64,000 nt of DNA from Thermococcus sp. (GCF_027063845.1 NZ_JAMOQU010000072.1:1-64000), one strand, 5' to 3'. Counted from the stretch's first letter, positions 1 to 9,048 are shown. Notes: generated by a model from the letters alone, not told the origin. Program-made: numbers and translations.

Positions 1-156
1 TGATAAATGAGTATTCATACATCCAATACTGATAAATGAGTATTCATACATCCAATACTGATAAATGAGTATTCATACATCCAATACTGATAAATGAGTA
101 TTCATACATCCAATACTGATAAATGAGTATTCATACATCCAATACTGATAAATGAG
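1..156. repeat. 29-bp perfect tandem repeat, 5 copies plus a partial
   Basis: Five identical 29-bp units start at 1, 30, 59, 88 and 117, and an 11-nt partial sixth ends at 156. There are no spacers. The array runs off the left edge, so its real length is unknown. Because 29 is not a multiple of 3, each copy shifts the frame, and every frame meets TGA/TAA stops within three copies, so the array cannot be translated through. The gene to the right starts in mid-sequence directly at the array. Confidence 0.95.
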
Positions 157-717
157 CTTAGGGTTTTCAAGAAGAGATACGTTCTGGATCCGGCGCAACC
201 CATTTTTGGCTTCTACTCGATAGACAAGATATTTACCCACTACTACACTCCTAAAGAAGCCTTCAGAAACCGCAAGAAGCTAGAGGAGATTTACGGTAGA
301 TACCCATGGCTTAAGCAGTGCAGTCCCGATAGGCCGATAATCACAATTAAACTATTCAGAAAGTTCTTTGACAGCCATCTTCAGAACATGATATACAGCT
401 TAGTAGATGAGGGTAAAGCTGATTTCATGAACTTTCTGAGCGGAATTCGGCTCGTGGATGAGCTGAGAAGGTACAAGAACTATCTTCTTGGAAGAGCAGA
501 GGGCGTTGATTTCATGCACTACATTTCTCTTACAGAAGACAAAAGATTTAGCAGGCGGTATAAGAGACTTACACGACTGTTTGTTGATTCAATAATAGAT
601 GAAACCATGCCAGAACTTCTTTTAGTTCTGAGTGAAGAAACCGTCCGGAAATTCTTCTCCAGCCATCTCAATTCTAACTCTGTAGAAACTGTCCATGAGA
701 TAAAAGGAGTTGTGTAG
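127..717 (+). CDS. 5'-truncated orphan gene next to the tandem repeat
   Basis: The frame is open from 127 to the stop at 715-717, but its first ATG is at 388, and 127-387 contains no ATG, GTG or TTG. The residues between 157 and 388 look like ordinary protein (aromatic- and lysine-rich, for example 'FGFYSIDKIF' and 'YGRYPWLKQC'), so the gene has probably lost its 5' end at the repeat rather than starting at 388. The 109-aa product from 388 is helical and basic, with no recognised motif. The next gene follows after 16 nt. I do not recognise the family; a plasmid or virus origin is a guess from context. Confidence 0.5.
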   Translation, partial: VFIHPILINELRVFKKRYVLDPAQPIFGFYSIDKIFTHYYTPKEAFRNRKKLEEIYGRYPWLKQCSPDRPIITIKLFRKFFDSHLQNMIYSLVDEGKADFMNFLSGIRLVDELRRYKNYLLGRAEGVDFMHYISLTEDKRFSRRYKRLTRLFVDSIIDETMPELLLVLSEETVRKFFSSHLNSNSVETVHEIKGVV

Positions 718-733
718 CCACTGGGGTGGTAAA

Positions 734-1195
734 ATGGGGAGATACGCTGTTAAAAAGCACGGAAAGATAAAAAGCAAAAATGCCAAAGCTGAAATTTCAA
801 AACTGACTCTCGATGACGTTTATGCACACCTACTTAAACTGCAGGATAAACTAAAAGAAAATACTGAGAATTATCTCAGAGTGAGAGTGAAAATATTTGT
901 TCTAAGTCACTTGGCTCAGAATGATTGGGCGTGGTTTACAGTTAGAGAGCTGATAGATGAGCTCTTAAAGGCCTCAATTCTCTCACCCAAAGATTTTGAA
1001 GACATGAAATGGGAGGCTTTTATCAGAATGTTTCTGTACCGCTTATACAAAAAGGGATTCCTTGAGCGGAAAGTCACAATCGTTGGGACACTCGCCTATA
1101 AATACAGAGTTAAGACAGAAAAGATGAAAAATCCGATGGTATTCTTTTATGAATCCTATTCAGAGCTGATCCGAGAGGAGGGTGATGTATGGTAA
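734..1195 (+). CDS. Hypothetical basic protein, possible winged helix
   Basis: This 153-aa protein is predicted from ATG 734, preceded by GGGTGGT at good spacing; an in-frame ATG at 710 lies inside the previous gene and has no ribosome site. The first 30 residues are lysine-rich. The middle (around residues 50-130) looks helical, with a 'FTVRELIDELLKA' stretch and a later 'LYKKGFLERK' turn reminiscent of a winged-helix DNA-binding domain, but I cannot assign a family. It overlaps the following gene by 7 nt and follows the truncated gene closely, so the three look co-transcribed. Confidence 0.55.
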   Translation: MGRYAVKKHGKIKSKNAKAEISKLTLDDVYAHLLKLQDKLKENTENYLRVRVKIFVLSHLAQNDWAWFTVRELIDELLKASILSPKDFEDMKWEAFIRMFLYRLYKKGFLERKVTIVGTLAYKYRVKTEKMKNPMVFFYESYSELIREEGDVW

Positions 1196-1371
1196 CATTG
1201 GATCATGGCAGGAAAAAGAAAACTCGTTATAACCAAGAGAACGATGAAGAAGAGTTTATCCTCGGAATGCTCAGAAATATTGAGCCGATTTTAGCTGAAG
1301 ACTGGAACAAACCTGAAGATGAATGGTGGGATGCTGTAAAAGGAAAGAGATACAAACAGAACCTTCAATGA
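1189..1371 (+). CDS. Small acidic hypothetical protein
   Basis: This 60-aa ORF starts at ATG 1189 inside the end of the previous gene, with GGAGGGTGAT just upstream. It has a basic N-terminus and then an acidic, tryptophan-containing segment ('EDEWWDAVKG'). The size and composition resemble small antitoxin or accessory proteins, but no family is recognised. It closes the short three-gene run at the left edge. Confidence 0.5.
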   Translation: MVTLDHGRKKKTRYNQENDEEEFILGMLRNIEPILAEDWNKPEDEWWDAVKGKRYKQNLQ

Positions 1372-1939
1372 TAGCGTGTCAGCTGGCTTTTCATTTGAAC
1401 AAATGCTAATACTCTGAATTAAGTTGACAAGACCAGGCAACTCATAGGACATTGGATTTGGAAGTTGTAGGTTCAGGCATAAAAATGGATGTTCTAGAAT
1501 ATCTCCTAAGAACATAGAATGTTCAGACATTATCAGACAGGATCATGAGGGAGCCTAGATGAAACAGGATGAAACTAGATAGAACAGGATAGAATTTGAT
1601 AAAACGCTATAGAACTCATGGGAACGCAGAAAAGGGCTTTCCATATCTATACCTCTAACTCTTTCTTTTTCAAAACCCTTCAATGCTCTGTTATGAGCAT
1701 TCTTTTAATATTTTAATAATTCAGCCTATAGCTGTTAGGACATACACTTATCTATTAGCTCATAACTAGCATGGCCTTCTGTAGCTTTGCAACTTTTGTT
1801 AGATTTTCACATTAATTCAGAGCTCTTAGCCTAAACACTTTGAATTCACTTCCATTTTCTACAGTTTTTGTTTCAGTCTCAACGATGACTGGAGTTCTAT
1901 TGCAATTGCCGCTAAAGATATTCATTTTTATCATGTTTT
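1372..1939. other. AT-rich non-coding gap
   Basis: No credible gene is seen on either strand in these 568 bases. The one 79-aa minus-strand ORF (1291-1530) crosses the end of the plus-strand gene and has no ribosome site. The segment contains the 10-bp phased repeat at 1551-1620 and, further on, AT-rich unstructured sequence running to the 3' end of the minus-strand ATPase gene. Confidence 0.6.
1551..1620. repeat. Degenerate 10-bp direct repeat, about 7 units
   Basis: Seven consecutive 10-mers (1551, 1561, 1571, 1581, 1591, 1601, 1611) read approximately RRAACWRGAT: gagcctagat, gaaacaggat, gaaactagat, agaacaggat, agaatttgat, aaaacgctat, agaactcatg. The last two are weaker. The period is exactly 10 bp, close to one DNA turn, so any bound protein would contact one face. 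It could be an iteron or a curved-DNA site. Confidence 0.6.
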
Positions 1940-3430
1940 TCACTCGATTAGCCCTAAGTCTCTGGGTGTAAGAGGTTTAACGTTCTCTTTCTTGCACAAC
2001 TCTAGGGCCTTTTCTGTAAAGCCCGACTTTGAGAAAAAGAACATCTCCGCTGATCCGAACTCATCTTTTACTTTTTTCAGGAATGCTTCCACATCCCTAT
2101 ATGTTGCGGGTCTCTCCCTCCACTTGACCTCAAGCACGTAAATCTTGTCCCCAAACGCAACCCCATCAAATTCAACGTTGCCCCTTCTGTAGCTCTTAAA
2201 ATCGAGCCCAAATATTTCCCTCATCTTCTCTCTTATCTCGGCCTCTTTTGCAAGTCCAAGTTCCATCTTTGCTCGGAGGTATTTTTCTTCAAGCTCCTGG
2301 ATTAACTCTTCCAAAAACTTCTCCCTCTTGAGCTCAAGTTCCGTAATGCCGAGATACGTCTTTGCAAGCCAGAAACGCATGAGTTTGTCCGCGAAGTAGT
2401 ACCTCCCTCCCTGCTTTACAATTAAGTCGGTTCTCAAAAGGAACTTCAGGTAGTTTGACACCTCTCCCGTGGGTTTGTTTAGACGTTTGGCTATATCTGA
2501 AAGCCTCAACCCTTCCTCCTGAGCCAGTATAAGGAGAATCTGCTTGTGAACGGGTCCCCGGTGTGCTCTAGAAAGGGATTCATTAAAAACGTACTCTAAA
2601 TGCATGTATATATCGCCCTTTTCGGTCAGCAGTTCAGTAAGAAATGCATAGTGGACTTCTTTCCGTCTAACTTTTTCAAACCCCTCTTCAATCAAACGTC
2701 TGCACACTGCCAAAACGTAAAATGGATGGCCCTGGGTGAGCTTGTATATCAAATCCAGCGCCGACCGAGCAGACTCAATCCCAGCCTTTTCCAAAGTTGT
2801 TTTTGCAAGCGTTATTGTATCTTCTCTTGGCAGACCCCTTAAGTAAATCCTGCGGAACTGGCCAAAAAATGGATTCTTCGGTTCCAATATTTCTTCCATC
2901 ATCCTTACGGCGGAGCCAGAGACGACATACGCAATGTTCTTCTGCTTTTCAGTGACGGCACGCATCGTATCTAAAAATCCTTTGAAATTGAGAACTTCTT
3001 GGAATTCATCGAGAATAAACAAGGCTTTCTGGCCGGTGTTGGCTAAGATTGCTTCCTGAGCTTCAAACAGAGTCTCAAGAGTGCCCGTTTTAATGGCCTT
3101 AACTTCCTTATCAACGCCGAGCTTTGCCGAAAGAATCAGCAGATCATCCCAGTTCAAGAGTTCACTTCTTTCGACAGTTATCCCTGAGGTGTTGGAGAGT
3201 TCATACAGGAGTTCTCTTGTGTATGCAAAGATAAATGAATCTAAGCTTCCAATTCTCTGAAGGTTCAAGTAAGGAATGACTCCCTGGGCTTTCTCCTTGA
3301 ATTGCAGGAGAAGTTCGGTTTTTCCGATTCTCCTCGGCCCTATAACTGCAATGTTAACCTTGTCTCCCCTCTTCAACAGTTCATATGAAGACTTCAATAT
3401 TTGGAGCTCTCTCCTTCTATCAACAAACAT
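1940..3430 (-). CDS. Archaeal AAA-type ATPase with C-terminal nuclease-like domain
   Basis: This 496-aa protein belongs to the archaeal ATPase/DUF234 type that is expanded in Thermococcales. The P-loop GPRRIGKT is at residues 31-38 and the Walker B-like 'LFILDEFQE' is near residue 145. A winged-helix segment follows around residues 300-350 ('LSDIAKRLNKPTGEVSNYL'). The C-terminus has a PD-(D/E)XK-like pattern (D in 'VEFDGVAFG', then 'VLEVKWR'). I chose ATG 3430 (MFVDRRREL, typical family start) because GGTGA precedes it; a GTG nine bases upstream is the alternative. The cellular role of the family is not established. It sits just downstream of the truncated AbiEii gene. Confidence 0.85.
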   Translation of the reverse strand: MFVDRRRELQILKSSYELLKRGDKVNIAVIGPRRIGKTELLLQFKEKAQGVIPYLNLQRIGSLDSFIFAYTRELLYELSNTSGITVERSELLNWDDLLILSAKLGVDKEVKAIKTGTLETLFEAQEAILANTGQKALFILDEFQEVLNFKGFLDTMRAVTEKQKNIAYVVSGSAVRMMEEILEPKNPFFGQFRRIYLRGLPREDTITLAKTTLEKAGIESARSALDLIYKLTQGHPFYVLAVCRRLIEEGFEKVRRKEVHYAFLTELLTEKGDIYMHLEYVFNESLSRAHRGPVHKQILLILAQEEGLRLSDIAKRLNKPTGEVSNYLKFLLRTDLIVKQGGRYYFADKLMRFWLAKTYLGITELELKREKFLEELIQELEEKYLRAKMELGLAKEAEIREKMREIFGLDFKSYRRGNVEFDGVAFGDKIYVLEVKWRERPATYRDVEAFLKKVKDEFGSAEMFFFSKSGFTEKALELCKKENVKPLTPRDLGLIE

Positions 3431-3448
3431 TGTGTTCACCTTACAGTT

Positions 3449-3604
3449 TTATGCATAAGATTGTAATGCATTATGATTTAATACTTTCTGATTTTTTGAC
3501 TTCCAGAGCCCATAGAGCATCCAGCTTATAGCATAGTCCTTCTCAACAGTAAAAACCGGAACCCCAAGCTCAGAACTCAGGGTCTTTATCTCATCTTCAA
3601 TCAT
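3449..3604 (-). pseudogene. Truncated AbiEii-type toxin (N-terminal remnant)
   Basis: The start codon overlaps the AbiEi stop (ATGA at 3604-3601), the normal coupling of AbiEi-AbiEii operons. The first about 35 residues ('MIEDEIKTL...VEKDYAISWML') match the N-terminus of nucleotidyltransferase AbiEii toxins. The frame then runs into about 15 unrelated residues and stops, for 51 aa in total against roughly 250-300 aa for the family. The nucleotidyltransferase G-S...D-x-D core is missing, so no toxin activity is expected. The ATPase gene begins 18 nt downstream, which suggests insertion or recombination removed the rest. Confidence 0.75.
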
Positions 3605-4371
3605 TCTACCTCCCCCCAATAATCCTCCGGAACGTTGATTCTCAGGCCCCACCGATAGCTGAAGCGGCCTCCCTGAGGCATTGAGGGATCGAGGAGTGCA
3701 AAGCTCTTCTTATCATTTTCAGAAAGTCTGATTTCCTTCTCAATCCCAAGCCCCAGCTTCTCACTTAAAAATCCCAAACGCTTCAGGATGGCCTTGCTCT
3801 TCATCCGTTCAGCATATTCCAGCAACTTTTCATAATCCAGCCTCGCGTTCTTGAGAGCCTTAACGACCTCGATTATTCCCCCGCAGTACTTAGGCTTGTC
3901 CAGGCAGTCCACTATCGTCTTTTCTGGATCTGTTATCCGAACCTCCCTGCGTCCAAGACGTATAGTACCGATTCCAAAAAACTTCTCGGGGCTGACTACG
4001 ACTACCTTAAACCTCTTACCGTCGAGTACTATGAGCTTCTGATAGCCTCTCTTTACTGGAGTTTGGATGAAAACCGTTCTTGGAATCTGCTCAGTCAACC
4101 CGTAGTAGTTGAGGGCGGACCAGTATGCAACTGCCCCGTTAGGCACCAACAACTGGCCCAAAAGGAACTCGTGAGGCGAAGAGGCCCTTCCAGGTTCTAG
4201 GGAGAGGGTATAGATGCCCTTGGCGATTCTCCGAAGAAATCCCTCTCTGAGGAGCATGTTAAGGTAGTAGTTTAGCTGTCTTGTAGTTATGCCAAGCTTC
4301 TCTTGGGCCTCCTTCTTGGTGAAGACATCCCCCAGTTCGGAGAGCCTTCTTAAGACCTCTGTGGTATTCAT
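3601..4371 (-). CDS. abiEi: AbiEi antitoxin, type IV toxin-antitoxin
   Basis: This 256-aa protein has the AbiEi layout: an N-terminal winged helix (about residues 1-55; 'FTKKEAQEKLGITTRQLNYYLNML'), then the C-terminal antitoxin domain, including 'VAYWSALNYYGLTEQIP' and 'ITDPEKTIVDCLDKP'. Known AbiEi proteins repress their own promoter and oppose the AbiEii toxin. The start has GGTGAG upstream. The gene looks intact and full length while its partner toxin is reduced to an N-terminal stub, leaving an orphan antitoxin or transcriptional regulator. Confidence 0.85.
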   Translation of the reverse strand: MNTTEVLRRLSELGDVFTKKEAQEKLGITTRQLNYYLNMLLREGFLRRIAKGIYTLSLEPGRASSPHEFLLGQLLVPNGAVAYWSALNYYGLTEQIPRTVFIQTPVKRGYQKLIVLDGKRFKVVVVSPEKFFGIGTIRLGRREVRITDPEKTIVDCLDKPKYCGGIIEVVKALKNARLDYEKLLEYAERMKSKAILKRLGFLSEKLGLGIEKEIRLSENDKKSFALLDPSMPQGGRFSYRWGLRINVPEDYWGEVE

Positions 4372-4556
4372 ATTTTCTCACCATAATCACAATATAACTG
4401 GATAAAAATGAGAATTTTTGAATATAAAGGTTGTGGAAATTAAGTACCTCATGCTTTCAGCTGGATGACTTAGCTGGGAGATGCACAGATTCCTCGGATA
4501 TCATCCAAAGCAAGATACAAGATTAAATTAAAACAAAAACAAAGCCCAATCAAAGT

Positions 4557-5768
4557 TTATTTGATCATAGCTTCCATGTGTTTGAGCTTTAGAACGTCTC
4601 TGAGCGGGCCTAAGAGTTCTCCAGCCTTCAATGAAACTCCAGCACCGAGAAGGATTAGGGCGAAGACTAACCTCGCTTCAGCCAGTCCCAGCCAGTCCAC
4701 GACGAAACCGTAGATGAAGTAAAAGACACCCATTGCCAAGGCGGAAACCATTGAGTAGATTGACATTATTGTGGCTCTCTTTTCGCTCGGAATTCTATGC
4801 TGGAATTCTATTCCGAGGTTGAAGCCGAAGGCCGTGTGTATTACCGTAACGAGGATTCCCAAGGCGATTATCCAGAGCGGGTTCTGGTAAATCACGGAGA
4901 GGGCTGTCATTACTGGGACGATTACTGGGGCGAGGGAGTAGGCTTTGACGCTCCATTTGTCCCTGAGGCGGATTCCGATGAGTTTGGGCAGGACTTTGAC
5001 AATGGCCTCTATGACTGCGAGAATGCCGAGCGTTCCCACGAGGGTGGTTTTTAGGATTTTGGCGAGTATGTCGCCCAAGTAAGGCTCGAAGAATTGGCGG
5101 AATTGGTTGGTGGCCATGACGACGGTTATTGAGAGGATTATGAGCCAGAGGAGTTCGGGCCGGCGGATTTCTCGGAAGGATTGGAGGGTGTGGGTTAGAT
5201 AGGAGCGTTCGGGTTTCTGGAATTCGTATTCTGGGATTGTGTAGGCGACTATGAGGGTGGCTATTTCGAGGATTAGGGTTAGGATTAAGGGGAGGGTGAA
5301 GCCGTAGAGTTGGGCGAGGATTCCTCCGATGGCTACTGTGATGGCGGAGAGGGGTAGGGTTATGGTTTTGATGTCTTTCATGAGTTGTCTATACTCTTTT
5401 TCTCTGCCGAGGTGTTTGAGGTTGTCGTATAGCCATGCTTGGAGGCTTCCGCTGATGAATGCGACTGCGAGGGGTGTTATTATTGAGTAAGCGATGAGCA
5501 TTGGGAAGTTTTTGAGGAATATGAGGATTAAGGTTCCGATTGGGTAGAGGGCGAGGCCGGTGAGGACGCTGGTTTTTCTGCTTATTTTGTCTCCTACGAC
5601 TCCGGTTGGGACTTCGAATAGGAATGTTCCGATGGTTGCTATGGCCATTGCTGTGCCTATTTGGGCGTAGTTGAAGCCTTTGGTTAGGTAGTAGATGACG
5701 AGAATGTTTCCTACGAATCCAACGTTCATGAGGGCATAAAAGAGCTTGTATTTCCTAACCAGGTCCAC
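4557..5768 (-). CDS. MFS transporter
   Basis: This 403-aa membrane protein has about 12 hydrophobic segments. The MFS loop 2-3 motif is visible as 'GVVGDKISRKTSVLTG' near residues 57-72 (G-x-x-x-D-x-x-x-R-(K/R)). The start is GTG 5768 after GGTGGAT. The substrate cannot be told from sequence; the family includes drug and sugar-type exporters. It is isolated from the flanking genes by about 185 nt downstream and 46 nt upstream. Its composition is less AT-rich than its island neighbours, so it may be an older resident. Confidence 0.85.
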   Translation of the reverse strand: MDLVRKYKLFYALMNVGFVGNILVIYYLTKGFNYAQIGTAMAIATIGTFLFEVPTGVVGDKISRKTSVLTGLALYPIGTLILIFLKNFPMLIAYSIITPLAVAFISGSLQAWLYDNLKHLGREKEYRQLMKDIKTITLPLSAITVAIGGILAQLYGFTLPLILTLILEIATLIVAYTIPEYEFQKPERSYLTHTLQSFREIRRPELLWLIILSITVVMATNQFRQFFEPYLGDILAKILKTTLVGTLGILAVIEAIVKVLPKLIGIRLRDKWSVKAYSLAPVIVPVMTALSVIYQNPLWIIALGILVTVIHTAFGFNLGIEFQHRIPSEKRATIMSIYSMVSALAMGVFYFIYGFVVDWLGLAEARLVFALILLGAGVSLKAGELLGPLRDVLKLKHMEAMIK

Positions 5769-5814
5769 TTAACATCCACCGCCCCAATTAAGGAGCAGGA
5801 AAAATAAAAAGTTA

Positions 5815-6729
5815 TCACTCTTCAGGTGGGACATTCTTAGAGCGGTAAATATCCCCAATAATCTCTTTGATTGTGGCTTCATCTAAGGCTTTTTCAGTGG
5901 TTTGGAGCGGAAGTATGAGGAGCTCTATTATTATAGTGGGAGAGTAGACCCTCGACGTTGAGATGGCAGTTACCATTTCATCGAGAAGAAGCTGGTATTT
6001 TTCCACCAGAGACCGGTCCTTTTCTTTGAGGATGTCCAAGGTTTTGGCCAATAATGAAGGAGAAACTTCAGAAAGCCCTGTGTCTATCAATATGCGAGAT
6101 ATCTCCTCTTCAGCTTTCTTCTTATTGCGGGTTCTGTGAAATGTTTCAGTAAGTTTCCTAGCCAGCGTTGATATATCGGTACACGAGTCCAAGTTGAGTG
6201 ATGTGCAGGCTTTAATTTTGATTAATCCCAAAGACTCAAATTCCAGCAGACTTTTCTTTACAGTCCGGGAATCCTTGTTCAGTGTTCTCAAAGCGTCAAC
6301 AAAGACCACGGCGGGGATAGGCACTTTAGTCCATGGAACCTTGATGTCCATTTTCCATCTAGATAGGATTGTGTTCAGCACATTCTCATATCTCTGGAGA
6401 ACCTTGTCCCGCCTCTTATCTTTCCGGTATTTGTTCAGCCTGTGAATCCAGTTCTTTCTTGCTTCTTTATGCTCTAAAATCTCTTCGAGAGCACTCTCTA
6501 GCTCTTCAGGGGTTTCAATTAAATTAAGGATATGCCCTAGGACCAGTAGATCTTCAAGGGTGTAAACTATCTGTTCTTGGGCCGGGTCCTTAGGGTACCA
6601 TCCTGAAGCTAAAATATCCAGTAAAGCATTTATTCCCGGAGTCACCTTAATGCATTTCAGTTTCAATTCTCCCGGCTCCATGAGTCCGTAAAGCAACCCA
6701 ATAATTTCTTTAATTTCCTCCCTTTTCAT
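5815..6729 (-). CDS. Hypothetical helical protein
   Basis: This 304-aa protein is rich in Leu, Lys and Glu, with long predicted helices and no membrane segment, signal peptide or recognised catalytic motif. The start at 6729 has GGTGGCAG upstream. A 45-nt gap separates it from the downstream MFS gene, so the two could share a transcript. No family is recognised. Confidence 0.6.
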   Translation of the reverse strand: MKREEIKEIIGLLYGLMEPGELKLKCIKVTPGINALLDILASGWYPKDPAQEQIVYTLEDLLVLGHILNLIETPEELESALEEILEHKEARKNWIHRLNKYRKDKRRDKVLQRYENVLNTILSRWKMDIKVPWTKVPIPAVVFVDALRTLNKDSRTVKKSLLEFESLGLIKIKACTSLNLDSCTDISTLARKLTETFHRTRNKKKAEEEISRILIDTGLSEVSPSLLAKTLDILKEKDRSLVEKYQLLLDEMVTAISTSRVYSPTIIIELLILPLQTTEKALDEATIKEIIGDIYRSKNVPPEE

Positions 6730-7042
6730 TATCTGCCACCCCAGTTGTTTTTATATCCATGAGTAATTGATCTGCATAATTTCTATGCTCTAATTAATTA
6801 AATAATTATTGGGTCTCACTTTTAACCACCACCATTTCTTGCCGTGAGATATACAAAAGGGAGCAAACAAATGTTTACGGAATAAAAAGCTCTTAAGGTG
6901 GCCAGAATCTGAATTGAAAACTTTATATAGTATAAGAGCATAAAAAATGCCCATTTCTCAAAGTTTATAAACTTGCAAATCTACATAATTACATAAGAAC
7001 TCGTGTACACTACCATGAGAATTTGAACGAGGTGAGATAGTA
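6730..7042. promoter_or_regulatory. Intergenic promoter region with palindromic TATA
   Basis: This AT-rich divergent spacer contains two TATA-like boxes facing the plus-strand genes: CTTTATATA at 6921-6929 and the 14-bp perfect palindrome AAGTTTATAAACTT at 6961-6974. The second would place a transcript start near 6995, about 50 nt before the small ribbon-helix-helix gene. The palindromic box could fire in both directions or be covered by a dimeric repressor. Confidence 0.45.
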
Positions 7043-7207
7043 ATGGGGCAACTGCACGTTCTGATCCCAGACGAGCTGGATGAGGAATTTAGGCTCGCGG
7101 TTGGAAGGAGATACGGATCAAAGAAAGGCGCATTAGGAATTGCAGTCACCGAGGCCCTCAGGATGTGGATTGAGAAGAATGCGGTTACGAAAATAAAAGA
7201 AGATTGA
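7043..7207 (+). CDS. Small ribbon-helix-helix-like DNA-binding protein
   Basis: This 54-aa ORF starts at ATG 7043 after GAGGTGAG. The order strand ('LHVLIPDELDEEFRLAV'), basic turn ('GRRYGSKKGA') and helix ('LGIAVTEALRMWIEKN') is typical of CopG/Arc-type ribbon-helix-helix proteins, which bind DNA as dimers and often repress their own promoter. It lies 47 nt upstream of the large winged-helix gene on the same strand, and its own promoter region carries a palindrome. It may be an autoregulator or an antitoxin; no adjacent toxin is seen. Confidence 0.65.
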   Translation: MGQLHVLIPDELDEEFRLAVGRRYGSKKGALGIAVTEALRMWIEKNAVTKIKED

Positions 7208-7254
7208 AACTCTCCGGATAATAGCTCCAACTGAATAATGGGGGATACCCGAGA

Positions 7255-9021
7255 ATGACTAGGTTAGAGGACACTATAAATTTTGTCCCTGCTAATGAAT
7301 ACAACAAAATATCATCAATCAACAGCTCTCATTTTGGATTACAGTCTCATTATTCCGCCGTTAGGCACCATTTTGTGATGTATTTCTCATACTCTAGCAC
7401 ATACATATATGATGTCTTGGAATTTCTAAGCAGGCATCTAATTAGGGCTCTAGTTCGGAATGTGATAAACAGCCGGGATAAGATAAGAGAGATAGAGCAG
7501 TGGAGATATATAGGTGAGACAAGAAAAAACGGGAAAAAGTACTATTTATTCCTAAAGAAACCAAAGACGGGAGAACTCCAGATTGTTTTGGAGGCTCCTC
7601 CAACCTCAGTCTATAAGTCAAACTGGATGAAAGACTCGATCGGAATACTTCCAGTCATCATAAAAGGTTTCAAAAATGACCAGGATCCATGGAAGGAACG
7701 TCCTCAATGGACAGTAACCGTGGAGCTCATATACAAGAACACAATAGACACCACATATACGAGAGCGGGATATATAAAATCGACAATGAGAATTGATCGC
7801 TATGATACTTATTATCCCCTTGACATCCTTAACGCTATTAGAGACCTTCCAAACAGACCTATAGATTATACTTACAGACTCAAAAGAATCAAATTATTAA
7901 CTTCTGAACTCTACGTGAGGTTTCCCAGATACACTATAGATAAAGATGGTAGAACTGTAGACAATCTCTTAAAGATGAACAGGCTCTTAAATGAATTGAG
8001 AGAAAGAAATGGGAGATACCAGCATGTTATCAGCAAGGGAGACGTTAACAGTCTAGATGAGCATGGTAACAGTGTTGATATAATTTGGAGAGGCCATAAA
8101 TTCAGATTAAAGTTGTATACTTCAAAATTGTACCCCTATAGAGATCCTAAGCTGGAAATAATAGTCAGAGACAAAGTAGAAATTTCAAAAAACGAACTAC
8201 ATCCCAATTTAATTATAAGGAAGCTAGATATCCTCCGAGAACGGCTCAACATGGCATCTGGAATCCTAGGTGCAATCATGGCCTTTATGGGGATAGCCCC
8301 TAGATGGGATCCAGTTGAGGACTACAAGTACCTAACTCAGAAGCTATTAGTTGATAAAGAATTTTTGGCATATCTGTGGGACACTGAGCCTGCAACCTAT
8401 TTAGCATCCTACGGACAACACCTAACAGAATTAGACAAGTTAGATTACCAGATACTCAAAATACTTACTGAGCATGCTCCCATTGAAGTCCCAACGTTAG
8501 CTAAGATTCTATCTAAAAGTGAATCTACGATAAGGAGAAGATTAAAAAAGCTGGAGAGGCTTGGATACGTCTCTGCCACAAAGGGTAAGAGACCAAACTA
8601 CTACTGGCTTAAGCTATCTGAAGATTTTTCAGTAGCCTCAATCAAAGAAGACAATTTTCCATATGTGGATCCAAAGTTTTTGGAGTGCTCGGTTAGTATA
8701 TTAAAACAGATTGCCCCAGAGTCATTTTATAGTCAGGAGGACATTGAAAAGATGAGCCTGATCCTCTGGGCGACAGGGATTGGATGGAGCACGAGTGATC
8801 TATTATTTGAGTTTACAAAATTTCTCGGAAAGAGAAGAGGCCTGAGGAAACTGTCTAAGAAAACTATAACACGATATCTGAAATTTCTAACAAACATAGG
8901 GTTAGTAACAGTCGAGAGATTTAATGTGGGAAAGAAGAAAGTGAAAAGGTACGTTCTAATTGATAAGACCTTGAAAGCCTGCCTCAAGGATTTGGATTAC
9001 TATAAGGTATTCGGAATATAA
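7255..9021 (+). CDS. Large winged-helix protein of unknown function
   Basis: This 588-aa protein is low in GC. Residues about 1-330 form a mixed, Tyr- and Arg-rich region with no recognised fold. Around residues 395-460 there is a clear winged helix of MarR/ArsR style ('LSKSESTIRRRLKKLERLGYV'). A second helix-turn-helix-like region is near the C-terminus ('SKKTITRYLKFLTNIGLV'). Two DNA-binding modules plus an orphan N-terminus suggest a replication or transcription protein of a plasmid or virus; this is inference. The start at ATG 7255 has a weak ribosome site, so coupling to the RHH gene is possible. Confidence 0.65.
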   Translation: MTRLEDTINFVPANEYNKISSINSSHFGLQSHYSAVRHHFVMYFSYSSTYIYDVLEFLSRHLIRALVRNVINSRDKIREIEQWRYIGETRKNGKKYYLFLKKPKTGELQIVLEAPPTSVYKSNWMKDSIGILPVIIKGFKNDQDPWKERPQWTVTVELIYKNTIDTTYTRAGYIKSTMRIDRYDTYYPLDILNAIRDLPNRPIDYTYRLKRIKLLTSELYVRFPRYTIDKDGRTVDNLLKMNRLLNELRERNGRYQHVISKGDVNSLDEHGNSVDIIWRGHKFRLKLYTSKLYPYRDPKLEIIVRDKVEISKNELHPNLIIRKLDILRERLNMASGILGAIMAFMGIAPRWDPVEDYKYLTQKLLVDKEFLAYLWDTEPATYLASYGQHLTELDKLDYQILKILTEHAPIEVPTLAKILSKSESTIRRRLKKLERLGYVSATKGKRPNYYWLKLSEDFSVASIKEDNFPYVDPKFLECSVSILKQIAPESFYSQEDIEKMSLILWATGIGWSTSDLLFEFTKFLGKRRGLRKLSKKTITRYLKFLTNIGLVTVERFNVGKKKVKRYVLIDKTLKACLKDLDYYKVFGI

Positions 9022-9048
9022 CTCAGGTGAACATTTCTCTGCGGGAGC

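Noticed and set aside
1..156. CRISPR array from the 29-bp repeat
   Set aside because: The repeats are directly adjacent with no spacers, no cas genes are in the window, and the sequence is not a known Thermococcales CRISPR repeat.
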